Below, in pieces: positions 7,188 to 14,978 of a stretch of 45,178 nucleotides of DNA. The stretch is from positions 1 to 45,178 of the forward strand of contig JAAYZQ010000447.1 of assembly GCA_012514775.1 (NCBI GenBank), given 5' to 3'. This DNA comes from Anaerolineaceae bacterium (lineage in GTDB: Bacteria > Chloroflexota > Anaerolineae > JAAYZQ01). The position numbers and the translations under genes were made by a program. Positions within the stretch are counted from its first letter, which is position 1. The number at the start of each line of letters is the position of its first letter. Below the pieces are notes generated by a model, which had not been told where the DNA came from, ran no database searches, and was given only the letters and a program-made list of their open reading frames with translations.

Positions 7188-8894
7188 CTAGTCCGAGACT
7201 GAGGCCTTGTCCAGGATGATCAAGGCATCCGGGCGAGGAACCCAGCCCTGAAGGCGCGTGCTGTGCGCATAGATCTCCTCGGGATTGTGGAGAAAGACCC
7301 AGGGCGTCTCCTGGACGATGGTCGTCAGGGCCGTGTAGTAGTGGGCCTTGCGCTTCTCCGGATCCACCGTCATGGCGCCCGCTTCGACGGCCTCGTCAAC
7401 CTGGGCGTTGCCGTAGCCGGTGTAGAAGCACCCGAGGGCCGCGTCTCCGTAGCCGGTTTCGCCGTCGGTGGCCAGCGTGTTGCAGCCGTAGCGCTTGGAG
7501 TAGAACTGCTTGGACAGGATACCGTCGGCGTCGCATTCCGAGTTGCCCCAGGAAGAGAGATAGGCCTGGCTGAAGCCCGGCTCGTACTTGGCGTACATGG
7601 CGGCAGTCTCCATGACGTTGACCTTGACGGCGATCCCCACCTCGCTGAGCTGCCCCGCCAGGGCCTCGCCCAGCTCTTTCAGCGGTGGAGAGGTGTCCAG
7701 CTCCATCTCAAAGCCGTCAGGATAGCCAGCCTCGGCCAGGAGGGCCCTGGCGTGGTCGGGATCGTAGTTATAGACCGGCGTGGCGACGTAGCCAAAGGCC
7801 TCAGGCAGCAAGGGGCTGTCCAGCTTTCTGGCCAGTCCGTTAAAGATGCTGTCGATGATAGCCTCCAAGTCGACGGCATAATTGAGGGCCTGCCGGACGC
7901 GGACATCGTCGAACGGCTCCATGGTGACGTTCATGCCGATGAAGAAGGCGCGAGTGCCCGGGATAGAGACGATCTGGACGTTCTCGTGCGCCTGGGCGAC
8001 ATAGTCGGGCGGGACGTCGGTCATGATATCGGCATCCCCTGCCTCCAGGGCGGCGATGCGGGTGGCCGTCTCGGGAATGGGGCGGAAGATGACCGTTTGG
8101 AGCTTGGGCGAGCCACCCCAGTAGTCGGGGTTGGCCTCGAAGACCAGTTGCTCGTCCTTAATCCATTCCACGAATTCAAAGGTACCTGTACCCATGGGCT
8201 GGGAAGCCATGCCGTCTGCACCAACCTCCGTGACGTACTCCTCGTCGGTCATGTGCAGCAGAACAATGCGAGTCATAAAGGCAGCGTAGGGCTTCTGGGT
8301 GATGATGTCGACGGTGTACTCGTCCTGTACCTCTACCCTGTCGATGATGTTTCGCTCGCTCCATACCGAGTCTTCCTCCAGGAGGCGCTCGATGGTGAAC
8401 CGGACGTCGTCTGCGTTGAAATCGTTCCCGTTGTGGAACTTGACTCCCTCGCGCAGGTGGAATCGCCAGGTAAGTTCGTCAGGATTCTCGTAAGAGGTAG
8501 CCAGCCAGGGGACGATCTGCATGTCATCGTCGCGGTGATAGAGGCTATCGTAGATCAAGCGCAATGCGTTCTGGGTTTCGCGCCCCTTGAGATACTTGGG
8601 GTCCAACGTGTTGGGGTCGGCCACTTGTGCCACGACGATCTGCCCTCGAGGTCCTTCCCCCTCAACCTCGGAAGGGCTTGCCGTGACAATCCTTTCGACC
8701 TCGACGACCTGGGTGACAACTTTTTCGACGACCTGGGGTGTGCCTTCAACGATGACGGTCTCTTTGACAACCTGGGTGACCAACTTCTCGGTGGCCTGTG
8801 GCGTTGCGCCACAGGCAGCGAGCAATAGAGTCAGGATTGTGGCTGACACCACGATCCATGCCACGACATGACGGGGAATAGCCTGACCAGACAT
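7188..8894 (-). CDS. Peptide/opine-type solute-binding lipoprotein (SBP_bac_5 family)
   Basis: 568 residues, the extracytoplasmic binding subunit of the adjacent Dpp-type transporter. A type II signal ends in LLLAACGA, giving a lipidated Cys28. A Val/Lys/Glu-rich tether follows (VVKETVIVEGTPQVVEKVV), probably a coiled linker, then the cluster-C binding fold (DPNTLDPKYLKG..., FHLREGVKFHNGNDFNADDV, RQALNYAVD). The ATG at 8894 is chosen for its AAGGAG box and because the lipoprotein signal starts there. It follows the GntR gene by 153 bases. The ligand is not deducible; the enzymes in the operon suggest an N-acyl or gamma-glutamyl amino-acid derivative. Confidence 0.92.
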   Translation of the reverse strand: MSGQAIPRHVVAWIVVSATILTLLLAACGATPQATEKLVTQVVKETVIVEGTPQVVEKVVTQVVEVERIVTASPSEVEGEGPRGQIVVAQVADPNTLDPKYLKGRETQNALRLIYDSLYHRDDDMQIVPWLATSYENPDELTWRFHLREGVKFHNGNDFNADDVRFTIERLLEEDSVWSERNIIDRVEVQDEYTVDIITQKPYAAFMTRIVLLHMTDEEYVTEVGADGMASQPMGTGTFEFVEWIKDEQLVFEANPDYWGGSPKLQTVIFRPIPETATRIAALEAGDADIMTDVPPDYVAQAHENVQIVSIPGTRAFFIGMNVTMEPFDDVRVRQALNYAVDLEAIIDSIFNGLARKLDSPLLPEAFGYVATPVYNYDPDHARALLAEAGYPDGFEMELDTSPPLKELGEALAGQLSEVGIAVKVNVMETAAMYAKYEPGFSQAYLSSWGNSECDADGILSKQFYSKRYGCNTLATDGETGYGDAALGCFYTGYGNAQVDEAVEAGAMTVDPEKRKAHYYTALTTIVQETPWVFLHNPEEIYAHSTRLQGWVPRPDALIILDKASVSD

Positions 8895-8920
8895 CTTGCT
8901 CCTTCCTCTCCTTAGAGCGT

Positions 8921-8998
8921 CTACAAGCGCCGTATCCAAGACGGCTGCCCAACGATGGCACCTTCGATACTCGGCTTGCCAGGTCTCGGGTCGCTCAT
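8921..8998 (-). CDS. Possible 25-codon upstream ORF in the binding-protein leader
   Basis: ATG at 8998 directly follows AAAGGAGGTG and reads MSDPRPGKPSIEGAIVGQPS then five more codons to TAG. The Shine-Dalgarno is excellent but only two bases from the ATG, so initiation may be poor. It lies between the regulator stop and the binding-protein start. It has no similarity I recognise and may be fortuitous. Confidence 0.25.
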   Translation of the reverse strand: MSDPRPGKPSIEGAIVGQPSWIRRL

Positions 8999-9047
8999 CA
9001 CCTCCTTTCAAGCCCTGACGAACACTAGGCTCATCTCTGCCGCCGGA

Positions 9048-9785
9048 CTAGATGGCCTCCAGTGGTTCGACTACGTCCAGTGGCACGTCGAGAAGCTCGG
9101 TCAGCTCTTGCGACAGGTTCCGGATGTGGGTCCTGGTGGCAGCTTCGGCTTCGGCGGGGTCTCGTTTTTCCAGGGCCGCGACGATGGTCCAGTGCTCCTT
9201 CATCTCCCTCTCCAGCCGGTCGGGCAGGAAGGCCTCCTGGCGATACATTCCCTCGTAGAGCATGACACTCGGGAACCAGCTCCAGAGGGTTTCGATGAGG
9301 CGCACCAGGTACTGGCGGTCGCTGGCCTGGCAGATCGCCAGGTGGAACCGCTCGTTCATCTCACGGCGCTTGCTCATCTGGTGCTGGGCGGTATACTGGC
9401 TCGCCTCCTCCAGGCTGCGCTTTAGATCGTCCAGCTCATCGGGAGTAATGAGCGAAGCGGCAAAGCGCGCCGCCAGGCCTTCCAACACCAGACGTGATGT
9501 GCAGATATCCACGACGTCCTTGGCCGAAAACTCGACAACCCTAACGCCGTGATAAGGGATGGCAACGGCAAGGCCCTCTGCCACCAGGCGCTTCAGCGCT
9601 TCTCGCACAGGCATCTGGCTAACACCCAGCTCACTGGCGAGTGTCTCCTGGCGCAGCCACTGGCCGGCTGGAAGCCGGCCGTCGATGATGGCCTGTCGCA
9701 GGCTTTCGAACACGGCATCGGCCAGCGGCTGATGCCCCTGTGGCAACCTGATGGAGAACTGCGCACCCGGTTCCATGGGTCCCAT
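9048..9785 (-). CDS. GntR-family transcriptional regulator with FCD domain
   Basis: A 245-residue ligand-responsive repressor of the FadR subgroup. The winged helix (about residues 20-80) contains TLASELGVSQMPVREALKRL. The all-helical FCD effector domain (about 90-225) carries metal-ligand positions Asn144, His148, His198 and His220, which usually chelate a metal that contacts a carboxylate effector. It is the first gene of the transporter/hydrolase operon, so it probably controls the operon and itself. The first ATG (9785) is favoured because the GGGAGG box lies upstream of it; the second ATG, nine bases on, is possible. Confidence 0.93.
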   Translation of the reverse strand: MGPMEPGAQFSIRLPQGHQPLADAVFESLRQAIIDGRLPAGQWLRQETLASELGVSQMPVREALKRLVAEGLAVAIPYHGVRVVEFSAKDVVDICTSRLVLEGLAARFAASLITPDELDDLKRSLEEASQYTAQHQMSKRREMNERFHLAICQASDRQYLVRLIETLWSWFPSVMLYEGMYRQEAFLPDRLEREMKEHWTIVAALEKRDPAEAEAATRTHIRNLSQELTELLDVPLDVVEPLEAI

Positions 9786-9824
9786 TTCGATAGATACCTC
9801 CCTAGACCTTAGGGTGGTCCGTTT

Positions 9825-9844
9825 AGATATTTGATATTATATCT
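9825..9844 (-). promoter_or_regulatory. Candidate operator: AGATAT-N8-ATATCT inverted repeat over the -10
   Basis: AGATAT (9825-9830) and ATATCT (9839-9844) form an inverted repeat covering the -10 hexamer at 9836-9841 and the likely start point. A second repeat, CCCTA (9800-9804) and TAGGG (9810-9814), lies in the leader. Occupancy would block transcription, so one of these is the probable GntR site. Confidence 0.5.
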
Positions 9845-9864
9845 GAAGTTGAGCATGGTGTCAA
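9836..9864 (-). promoter_or_regulatory. Perfect-consensus sigma-70 promoter of the GntR/transporter operon
   Basis: On the minus strand TTGACA (9859-9864) and TATAAT (9836-9841) are separated by exactly 17 bases. This is a full consensus promoter inside a short AT-rich island of an otherwise GC-rich 269-base intergenic region. Such a strong core implies control by repression. Confidence 0.85.
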
Positions 9865-9971
9865 GTAGCGTCGGCAGCGCCTGGCGTGCCAGGGGCCAGG
9901 GGGATGGCAGACCACCCACAAGCCATGAAGCAACCTTGCCGTGCCGGCGGAGCTTCTGACCAGGCATGACC

Positions 9972-9999
9972 GGGCCTTGAGCCTGTGGGCCCAAGGCCC
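9972..9999 (-). terminator. Hairpin downstream of the fusion-protein gene
   Basis: GGGCCTTG (9972-9979) pairs with CAAGGCCC (9992-9999). After one A-C mismatch the stem continues as GCC/GGC around a TGTG loop. It lies 55 bases past the stop of the fusion gene. There is no U-run on the minus strand, so it is terminator-like rather than a classical intrinsic terminator. Confidence 0.4.
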
Positions 10000-10054
10000 A
10001 GTCTCGGACGGCAAGCGGGCAATCGTGGCCGTGGGCGTAGCCGCGTAGCCGCGC

Positions 10055-13000
10055 CTACTCCAGCGGCACCAGGTTGCGCTTCATCATGCGCAGCGCCCGC
10101 CGGGGATCGATGTAGCCGTACAGCCCGCCCACGGTGGATACCATGTAGGCGGCGTCCAGCAGCACCTTGCCCTGGGGCCGCAGGATCCAGCTCTCCTCCT
10201 CGTGATATTGGGTGCCGGCAGCGATGAGGCGCAGGTCTCGCCCGAACTGGCCCTCCTTGCACTTGTGGTAGATCGTGCCGCCGATGAGCAGCGTCGTGCA
10301 GGGCTGGTTTAAGAAGTTGACACCGTACTGCAAGAAGTAGGTGTCTGTCTCTTTGACATAGCCCAGGTTGCGGCCCGTCGTTGCGGCCATGATCTCCTTG
10401 GCCAGGAAGGAGCGCACTGCGTTTTCCTCATCCCTCGTAGGCAGCGCGTGGGGGTTGGCGGACAGCCAGTCCAGATAGCGCCCCAGGTCGAGGTCCAGCC
10501 GGCCATCCAGGCGGCGAACAAAGTCGCCAAAGGCGTCGTCGCCCGGCCGGAACTCGGGGTACTCGTCCAACAGGAACGTCTCCAGGTCGCGCTTCATGGC
10601 CCCACTGCGAAAGCGCTCCAGCTCCTTGATGTTCTCGGCGTCGTAGGCCAGGCCGTACTTGCCCTCCACGCGGCGGTAGGCCAGGGGCGTGTTGGGCGTC
10701 TTCAGGATGGTGCGCTTGACCTTGCGCAGAGGGTCATCGCCATGGTAATCGTACAACGGGTTGTCGCTCACATTGGAATAGAAGTCGGTCGTCGCCCCGC
10801 CAATGTCCAGGGCCATGATGTTGCCCAGCCCCGGCTCGTCGCCGTAGCCCTTGGCCAGCAGGTTGATGCCCCGGAAGGCCGCCCGCGGCGTCGGGATAAA
10901 GGGGGCGCTCATGTACTCTTCCACCACGTCAAAACCCTTGCCCCGGATGATGATCGTCTGGAAGAGGTCTCGGATGGCCTCGTTGACCACCTCGATGCGA
11001 AAGTGGTTGATCTCGGGCATGACGTTGGGCGTCAGGCGGATGTCGATCCCCTCGGCGCGGTAGATGGCCTCGATCTCGTCGCGCACGTCCTGGTTCCCGG
11101 CATAGATGACCGGCACACCGTAGCGTGCATAGGTTGCCCGGCGGGCGTTGCGCGCCAGGAGGTGGGCGTTATGCAACTGGGTCTCGGTGTCGCCGCCGTA
11201 GTCCACCCCGCCGGCCTGGAGGATGATCTCCGGCTGGTCTTGCTCGTAGATCGCCTGCGCCTGGGCCTCGGTCAGCGCGCTGTCGTAGCTGTTCAGCAGC
11301 TTGGCGCCGGCCGTCAGGGCCGCCAGGTCGGCGGCAAAGCCGCTCTCCTCCTTTACCATCGACACGGTGACCATCTTCAGTCCGCCCTTGGCGCTCGAAC
11401 AGGGCAGCTTCAGGTAGAACTTTTCCATCTCTCGCGCCAGGGGCGCCCAGTCGTTTCGCCACTGGCACTCTTCCAGAACGCCCAGCCCCTGGGCCAGCGA
11501 TATGCGCAGGTCCTCGACGATGGTCGGCACGTACTGGAGGTGAAGCTCTTCCGTCGCCGTGTCAAAGATGCCGATCTTGGAAAAGGTGCTCCCGAAGTCG
11601 ACCACCAGCACACGCTTGTTCTCCAGCTCGGACGGGCTGCGGACCCCCACCTGGCGGCGCGCCCGGGCCAGCACCTCTTCGTCCATGGCCTCGGCGGTCT
11701 CGGTGATGTACAGGTCCTCGTCGGCGCGGCTAATGGTCTTGTCAAAGAACCAGGGGCTCCGCTGGCGGAGGAGGTCCACCCGCTCGATCTCGTCGGCCAC
11801 CTTGACGCCGTCGAACTCGTCGATGACACAGCCGCCGTCCACGATCTTGGTCCGGCACTTGCCCACCACCTCATAGCGCTTGTCCAGGACGGTGATCTGC
11901 GGCGCCTGGAAGAGGCCCACCTGCAACGCCAGGTCCAGCGTGTCGGCGCTGATCATGCCACAGTGGCCCGAGGGATAGTTGGACTCGTCGATAAAGCTGA
12001 GGAGCATCGTCTCGTAGTTGCGTTTCCACTCGCGGGGATGATCCCGTTTTTGCGCGTCTTCGGGCGACACGGCCCACGCGAAAAAGTTGTCCAGCGTCAC
12101 CGGTCCTTCGTAGCCACCCAGGAGGGCAAAATGCAACAGGTTGTACATGGCCCCCAACTTGAGCCGGCGCTTGCGCCCCAGCAGGCGCGGGTCGTGCCAG
12201 ATGTCGGGCTTGTCGTCCCGGGAAAAGTCCTCGAACACCTGCTTGACAATGTCGCAGCTCTCGATGACGTCCTCGGCCTTGGCCTCGTGGTGGGCCTCCG
12301 AGAAGCTGACCACGTGGACAATGTCCGGCTCCATGTACATCTGCCAGTAGGTCGAGATCGCCAGGTGACCCTTGGCCTTGTCCAGGTTGGGCGGAAAGTC
12401 CGAAAGCCCGCCGCGGGTTTCCTTGATGATGGTAAAGTCAAAGGCCCCCGTCAACGGCTCCAGCAGCTCGTAGGCAGCCCGGAACTTGGCCAGGTCGTTG
12501 AGACCCGAGGTGCCGGGTGGCAGGTCGTACATCATCTGCATCACGTACTTGCGAATGCCCATCTTCAGGGCCACGACGCCGGCGATGACGTGATCGGCCA
12601 CCAGGAGGTCGTCGGTGCTGTTGCGCAGTTGCCACTGGTGCGGGTCGTTGATCTCCAGGGGCTTGTCGATGGAGGCCCACCAGCGCATGACGTCGAAATG
12701 CTCGTCAAAGCTGTCGCGGATCGAGATCGGGCCCCGGCCGTCCATCTCGTTGTAGAAAAAGATGGGCACCGCCGGGAAAGGCATGCGAAAGGCGCCCTCG
12801 TACAGCTTGGCCAGCTCCACCAGCTCGTCGGTGCCCGAGTAGATGCGGGTCATGGGATAGTTGCCCCGCATGGTGGCCTGTTTCAGCCGCTCCAGGTCGT
12901 GCTTGGAGCGGATGGGCACGCCGCCCTGACCCTTTAGATACTTTTCCGGGTCCTCCTCGCCGCGGACGAACTTGGCCAGGTACTCCTGGGCCGGTTGATC

Positions 13001-13723
13001 CGGCGCCAGGGAGACGATCTCCATGCACTGGGCGTCGGCCAGCTTCTCGATGCCGGCCACCGTCGGCTCGATGCTGTCGGCGGCGATGCCAATGTGGGCG
13101 CGGATGATGGGCCGGTTCTCCTTCTCGCGCACCTGCTGGATGCGCTCCAGGAGGGTGCCCGCCCACACGGTCTCGACCTTGTCGTTGACGACCACGGAGC
13201 CCCGGGCAAAGGCCTCCAGATCTTCCATGGTCACAAAGTCGTCCACCACGAGGTCGAAAAAGCCCTGGAAAGCGTCAATGTCGCCATAGTTCTCGGCAAT
13301 CTCGTCCAGGTCATAGTGCCGGTCCGCGGGCGGCGAGAACTTGTCCTCCTGGATGGGCAGGCCGGTCATGGCCCGCACCAGGTTCGCGGCAGGGCGCAGC
13401 CCACCGAAGGAGTAACGGATGCCGCTCTCCCGGGGCAGCAGGTGGTAGCGGGCCGCCTTCTCGATGAATTCGCTGATGAGCTTGTCCACGTGCAGGTCGC
13501 CCAACCGCATGGAAATGGCCACGATCTCGGGCCGCGACTCGCGGATCTTGTTGATCACGTCCTCGATGGGTACCGCCGGTCCCAGCTTGACCGCCAGGAA
13601 TCCTTCCCCACGGTCCTCCATCCACTCGGCGAACGATTCCACACCAAGGGAGTGGACGCAGTCGCCGATGGATCCGGCCAGGACGCGCCGTTTCTTGTCC
13701 TCTGTCTTGTTGTCAGCAGTCAT
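10055..13723 (-). CDS. Cobalamin-binding / mutase-like / GlmL (MutL) ATPase fusion protein
   Basis: 1222 residues in one uninterrupted frame. Residues about 10-140 resemble a B12-binding Rossmann domain: GDCVHSLG, then LGPAVPIEDVI and RPEIVAISMRLGDLHVD. Residues about 150-700 are a central region reminiscent of TIM-barrel B12 mutases (glutamate or ornithine mutase large subunits), which I cannot assign to a known reaction. Residues about 703-1215 are a clear GlmL/MutL-type ASKHA ATPase: VVDFGSTFSKIG with Asp709, AKGGLKMVTVSMV, DIGGATTDFY with Asp973, and ILRP near the C-terminus. GlmL-type proteins accompany adenosylcobalamin mutases and probably act as reactivases. Here enzyme and reactivase appear fused. 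The canonical DxHxxG reads CVHSLG (residues 22-27). Its start overlaps the upstream opine-dehydrogenase gene by 11 bases, with a purine-rich AGGAGAGGAGA box. It is the last gene of the RpiR operon. Confidence 0.8.
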   Translation of the reverse strand: MTADNKTEDKKRRVLAGSIGDCVHSLGVESFAEWMEDRGEGFLAVKLGPAVPIEDVINKIRESRPEIVAISMRLGDLHVDKLISEFIEKAARYHLLPRESGIRYSFGGLRPAANLVRAMTGLPIQEDKFSPPADRHYDLDEIAENYGDIDAFQGFFDLVVDDFVTMEDLEAFARGSVVVNDKVETVWAGTLLERIQQVREKENRPIIRAHIGIAADSIEPTVAGIEKLADAQCMEIVSLAPDQPAQEYLAKFVRGEEDPEKYLKGQGGVPIRSKHDLERLKQATMRGNYPMTRIYSGTDELVELAKLYEGAFRMPFPAVPIFFYNEMDGRGPISIRDSFDEHFDVMRWWASIDKPLEINDPHQWQLRNSTDDLLVADHVIAGVVALKMGIRKYVMQMMYDLPPGTSGLNDLAKFRAAYELLEPLTGAFDFTIIKETRGGLSDFPPNLDKAKGHLAISTYWQMYMEPDIVHVVSFSEAHHEAKAEDVIESCDIVKQVFEDFSRDDKPDIWHDPRLLGRKRRLKLGAMYNLLHFALLGGYEGPVTLDNFFAWAVSPEDAQKRDHPREWKRNYETMLLSFIDESNYPSGHCGMISADTLDLALQVGLFQAPQITVLDKRYEVVGKCRTKIVDGGCVIDEFDGVKVADEIERVDLLRQRSPWFFDKTISRADEDLYITETAEAMDEEVLARARRQVGVRSPSELENKRVLVVDFGSTFSKIGIFDTATEELHLQYVPTIVEDLRISLAQGLGVLEECQWRNDWAPLAREMEKFYLKLPCSSAKGGLKMVTVSMVKEESGFAADLAALTAGAKLLNSYDSALTEAQAQAIYEQDQPEIILQAGGVDYGGDTETQLHNAHLLARNARRATYARYGVPVIYAGNQDVRDEIEAIYRAEGIDIRLTPNVMPEINHFRIEVVNEAIRDLFQTIIIRGKGFDVVEEYMSAPFIPTPRAAFRGINLLAKGYGDEPGLGNIMALDIGGATTDFYSNVSDNPLYDYHGDDPLRKVKRTILKTPNTPLAYRRVEGKYGLAYDAENIKELERFRSGAMKRDLETFLLDEYPEFRPGDDAFGDFVRRLDGRLDLDLGRYLDWLSANPHALPTRDEENAVRSFLAKEIMAATTGRNLGYVKETDTYFLQYGVNFLNQPCTTLLIGGTIYHKCKEGQFGRDLRLIAAGTQYHEEESWILRPQGKVLLDAAYMVSTVGGLYGYIDPRRALRMMKRNLVPLE

Positions 13724-14900
13724 TCTCCTCTCCTTCCTTTGTAAAAGCCATCAACGCTTCGAGGTCCTCCAACCCATAACGCTGCGGGATGCGGGCCTCC
13801 AAGGCGTCGCGCCCCAGGTAATCCTTCCCCAGCCGCTCGCCGGCCCAGGCAATGACCCGATCCATGGCCGGCGTCTCGACCCCCGCCAGGGCGCCGATGG
13901 CCCGGCTGACGGCCAGGCCAAAGGGCACGTCCTCGGCGAGGTAGCGGGCGCCGAAATCGGGCACGAACTGGCCCGGCGACAGCTCGCGCACGGGGGCCTT
14001 GAGGCCGGCATAGGCCCGGTTTGTGACAAAGGCGGCGCGCAGGGTAGACGGGTCGGCGATGGCTGGGCCGTAAGAGCGCCGCAGCCAGTCCAGCAGTGGG
14101 CGCACGGCCGCCAGGTCCTGCTCCGGCTCCAGGCGGCGGCGGATTGCTTGCACGTCAGCGTCGAGCCCGGCCAACGTCCGCGCTCCCTCCTCGTCCAGGC
14201 CATGGTAGAACAGGGCAACGGTCCCGGCGTCAAAGGGGGTGCCGTCCCAGCGCGCAAAGAGACCGTACATGATGCCGGGGTGGATGAGCTGCCCGGTGTT
14301 GGCCAGGGTGAGGGCCAAGAGGCTGGCCGCTGGCTCCACGGGCAGGCCCAGCATCGCTTCCAGGTGGGGGGCCAGACCCGCGATGGCAGCCGCCGGCCGG
14401 CTGGCGGCGTCCACGGTCTCCTTGACACCCAGGACGTGGACCACCTGGCCGTATTCCTGGATGCGACACGCCCAGGGCAGCGTCTGCAAGCCAAAGAGGC
14501 GGACGTCGCGCGGACCCAGCGACGACAGTGCGCGGGCGGCACAATAGTCAAAGCCGCCCCGGGCCGGGATCGCTCCCACCCAGACTCCATTATCCAGGTA
14601 GGGTGCGATCTGGCCCAGGATGACCTCATGGGCAAAAGCCGGCAGCACCAGCACCACCATGCCAGACCCGGGGATCACCTCTGCGGGGTCGGCGCTGACG
14701 CAGTGCGGCCGCGCTTGCGCTTGGAGGGCGCCGCCGACCTCCAGGCCACCGTGGGCCGCGATGCCATCGGCCAGGCGGGCCGCCTCGCCGGCCAGGGGCG
14801 CATAGACGTCCACGGCGCAGCCCAGGTTGCGGGCAGCGATGCAGGCCAACGCCTGGGCCCCATTTCCTCCACCGCAAATGGTGATCTTGGCCATGGGCAT
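13713..14900 (-). CDS. NAD/NADP octopine/nopaline dehydrogenase family oxidoreductase
   Basis: 395 residues. An N-terminal Rossmann domain has ITICGGGNGAQALA (GxGxxA type). The C-terminal opine-dehydrogenase domain has the conserved Asn201 and His207 in ANTGQLIHPGI, the catalytic pair of this family. Members interconvert an N-(carboxyalkyl)amino acid (opine) with an amino acid plus a 2-oxo acid. In a catabolic, transporter-linked setting the oxidative direction is plausible. The ATG at 14900 follows a G-rich box; a second ATG two codons later is possible. It overlaps the fusion gene by 11 bases and is co-transcribed with the C45 hydrolase and RpiR regulator. Confidence 0.85.
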   Translation of the reverse strand: MPMAKITICGGGNGAQALACIAARNLGCAVDVYAPLAGEAARLADGIAAHGGLEVGGALQAQARPHCVSADPAEVIPGSGMVVLVLPAFAHEVILGQIAPYLDNGVWVGAIPARGGFDYCAARALSSLGPRDVRLFGLQTLPWACRIQEYGQVVHVLGVKETVDAASRPAAAIAGLAPHLEAMLGLPVEPAASLLALTLANTGQLIHPGIMYGLFARWDGTPFDAGTVALFYHGLDEEGARTLAGLDADVQAIRRRLEPEQDLAAVRPLLDWLRRSYGPAIADPSTLRAAFVTNRAYAGLKAPVRELSPGQFVPDFGARYLAEDVPFGLAVSRAIGALAGVETPAMDRVIAWAGERLGKDYLGRDALEARIPQRYGLEDLEALMAFTKEGEENDC

Positions 14901-14978
14901 GTCAGATCCCCCCTCTGGAACAAGCTACTTGATCCCGAATGGCGACCTGAACGGCGCCGCCCGACCCGTTAACCGATC

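Noticed and set aside
10448..12937. 829-codon open frame on the plus strand, antisense to the B12/GlmL fusion
   Set aside because: Composition is Val/Leu/His/Gly-rich without any domain, and it mirrors the codon pattern of the genuine minus-strand gene in GC-rich DNA.
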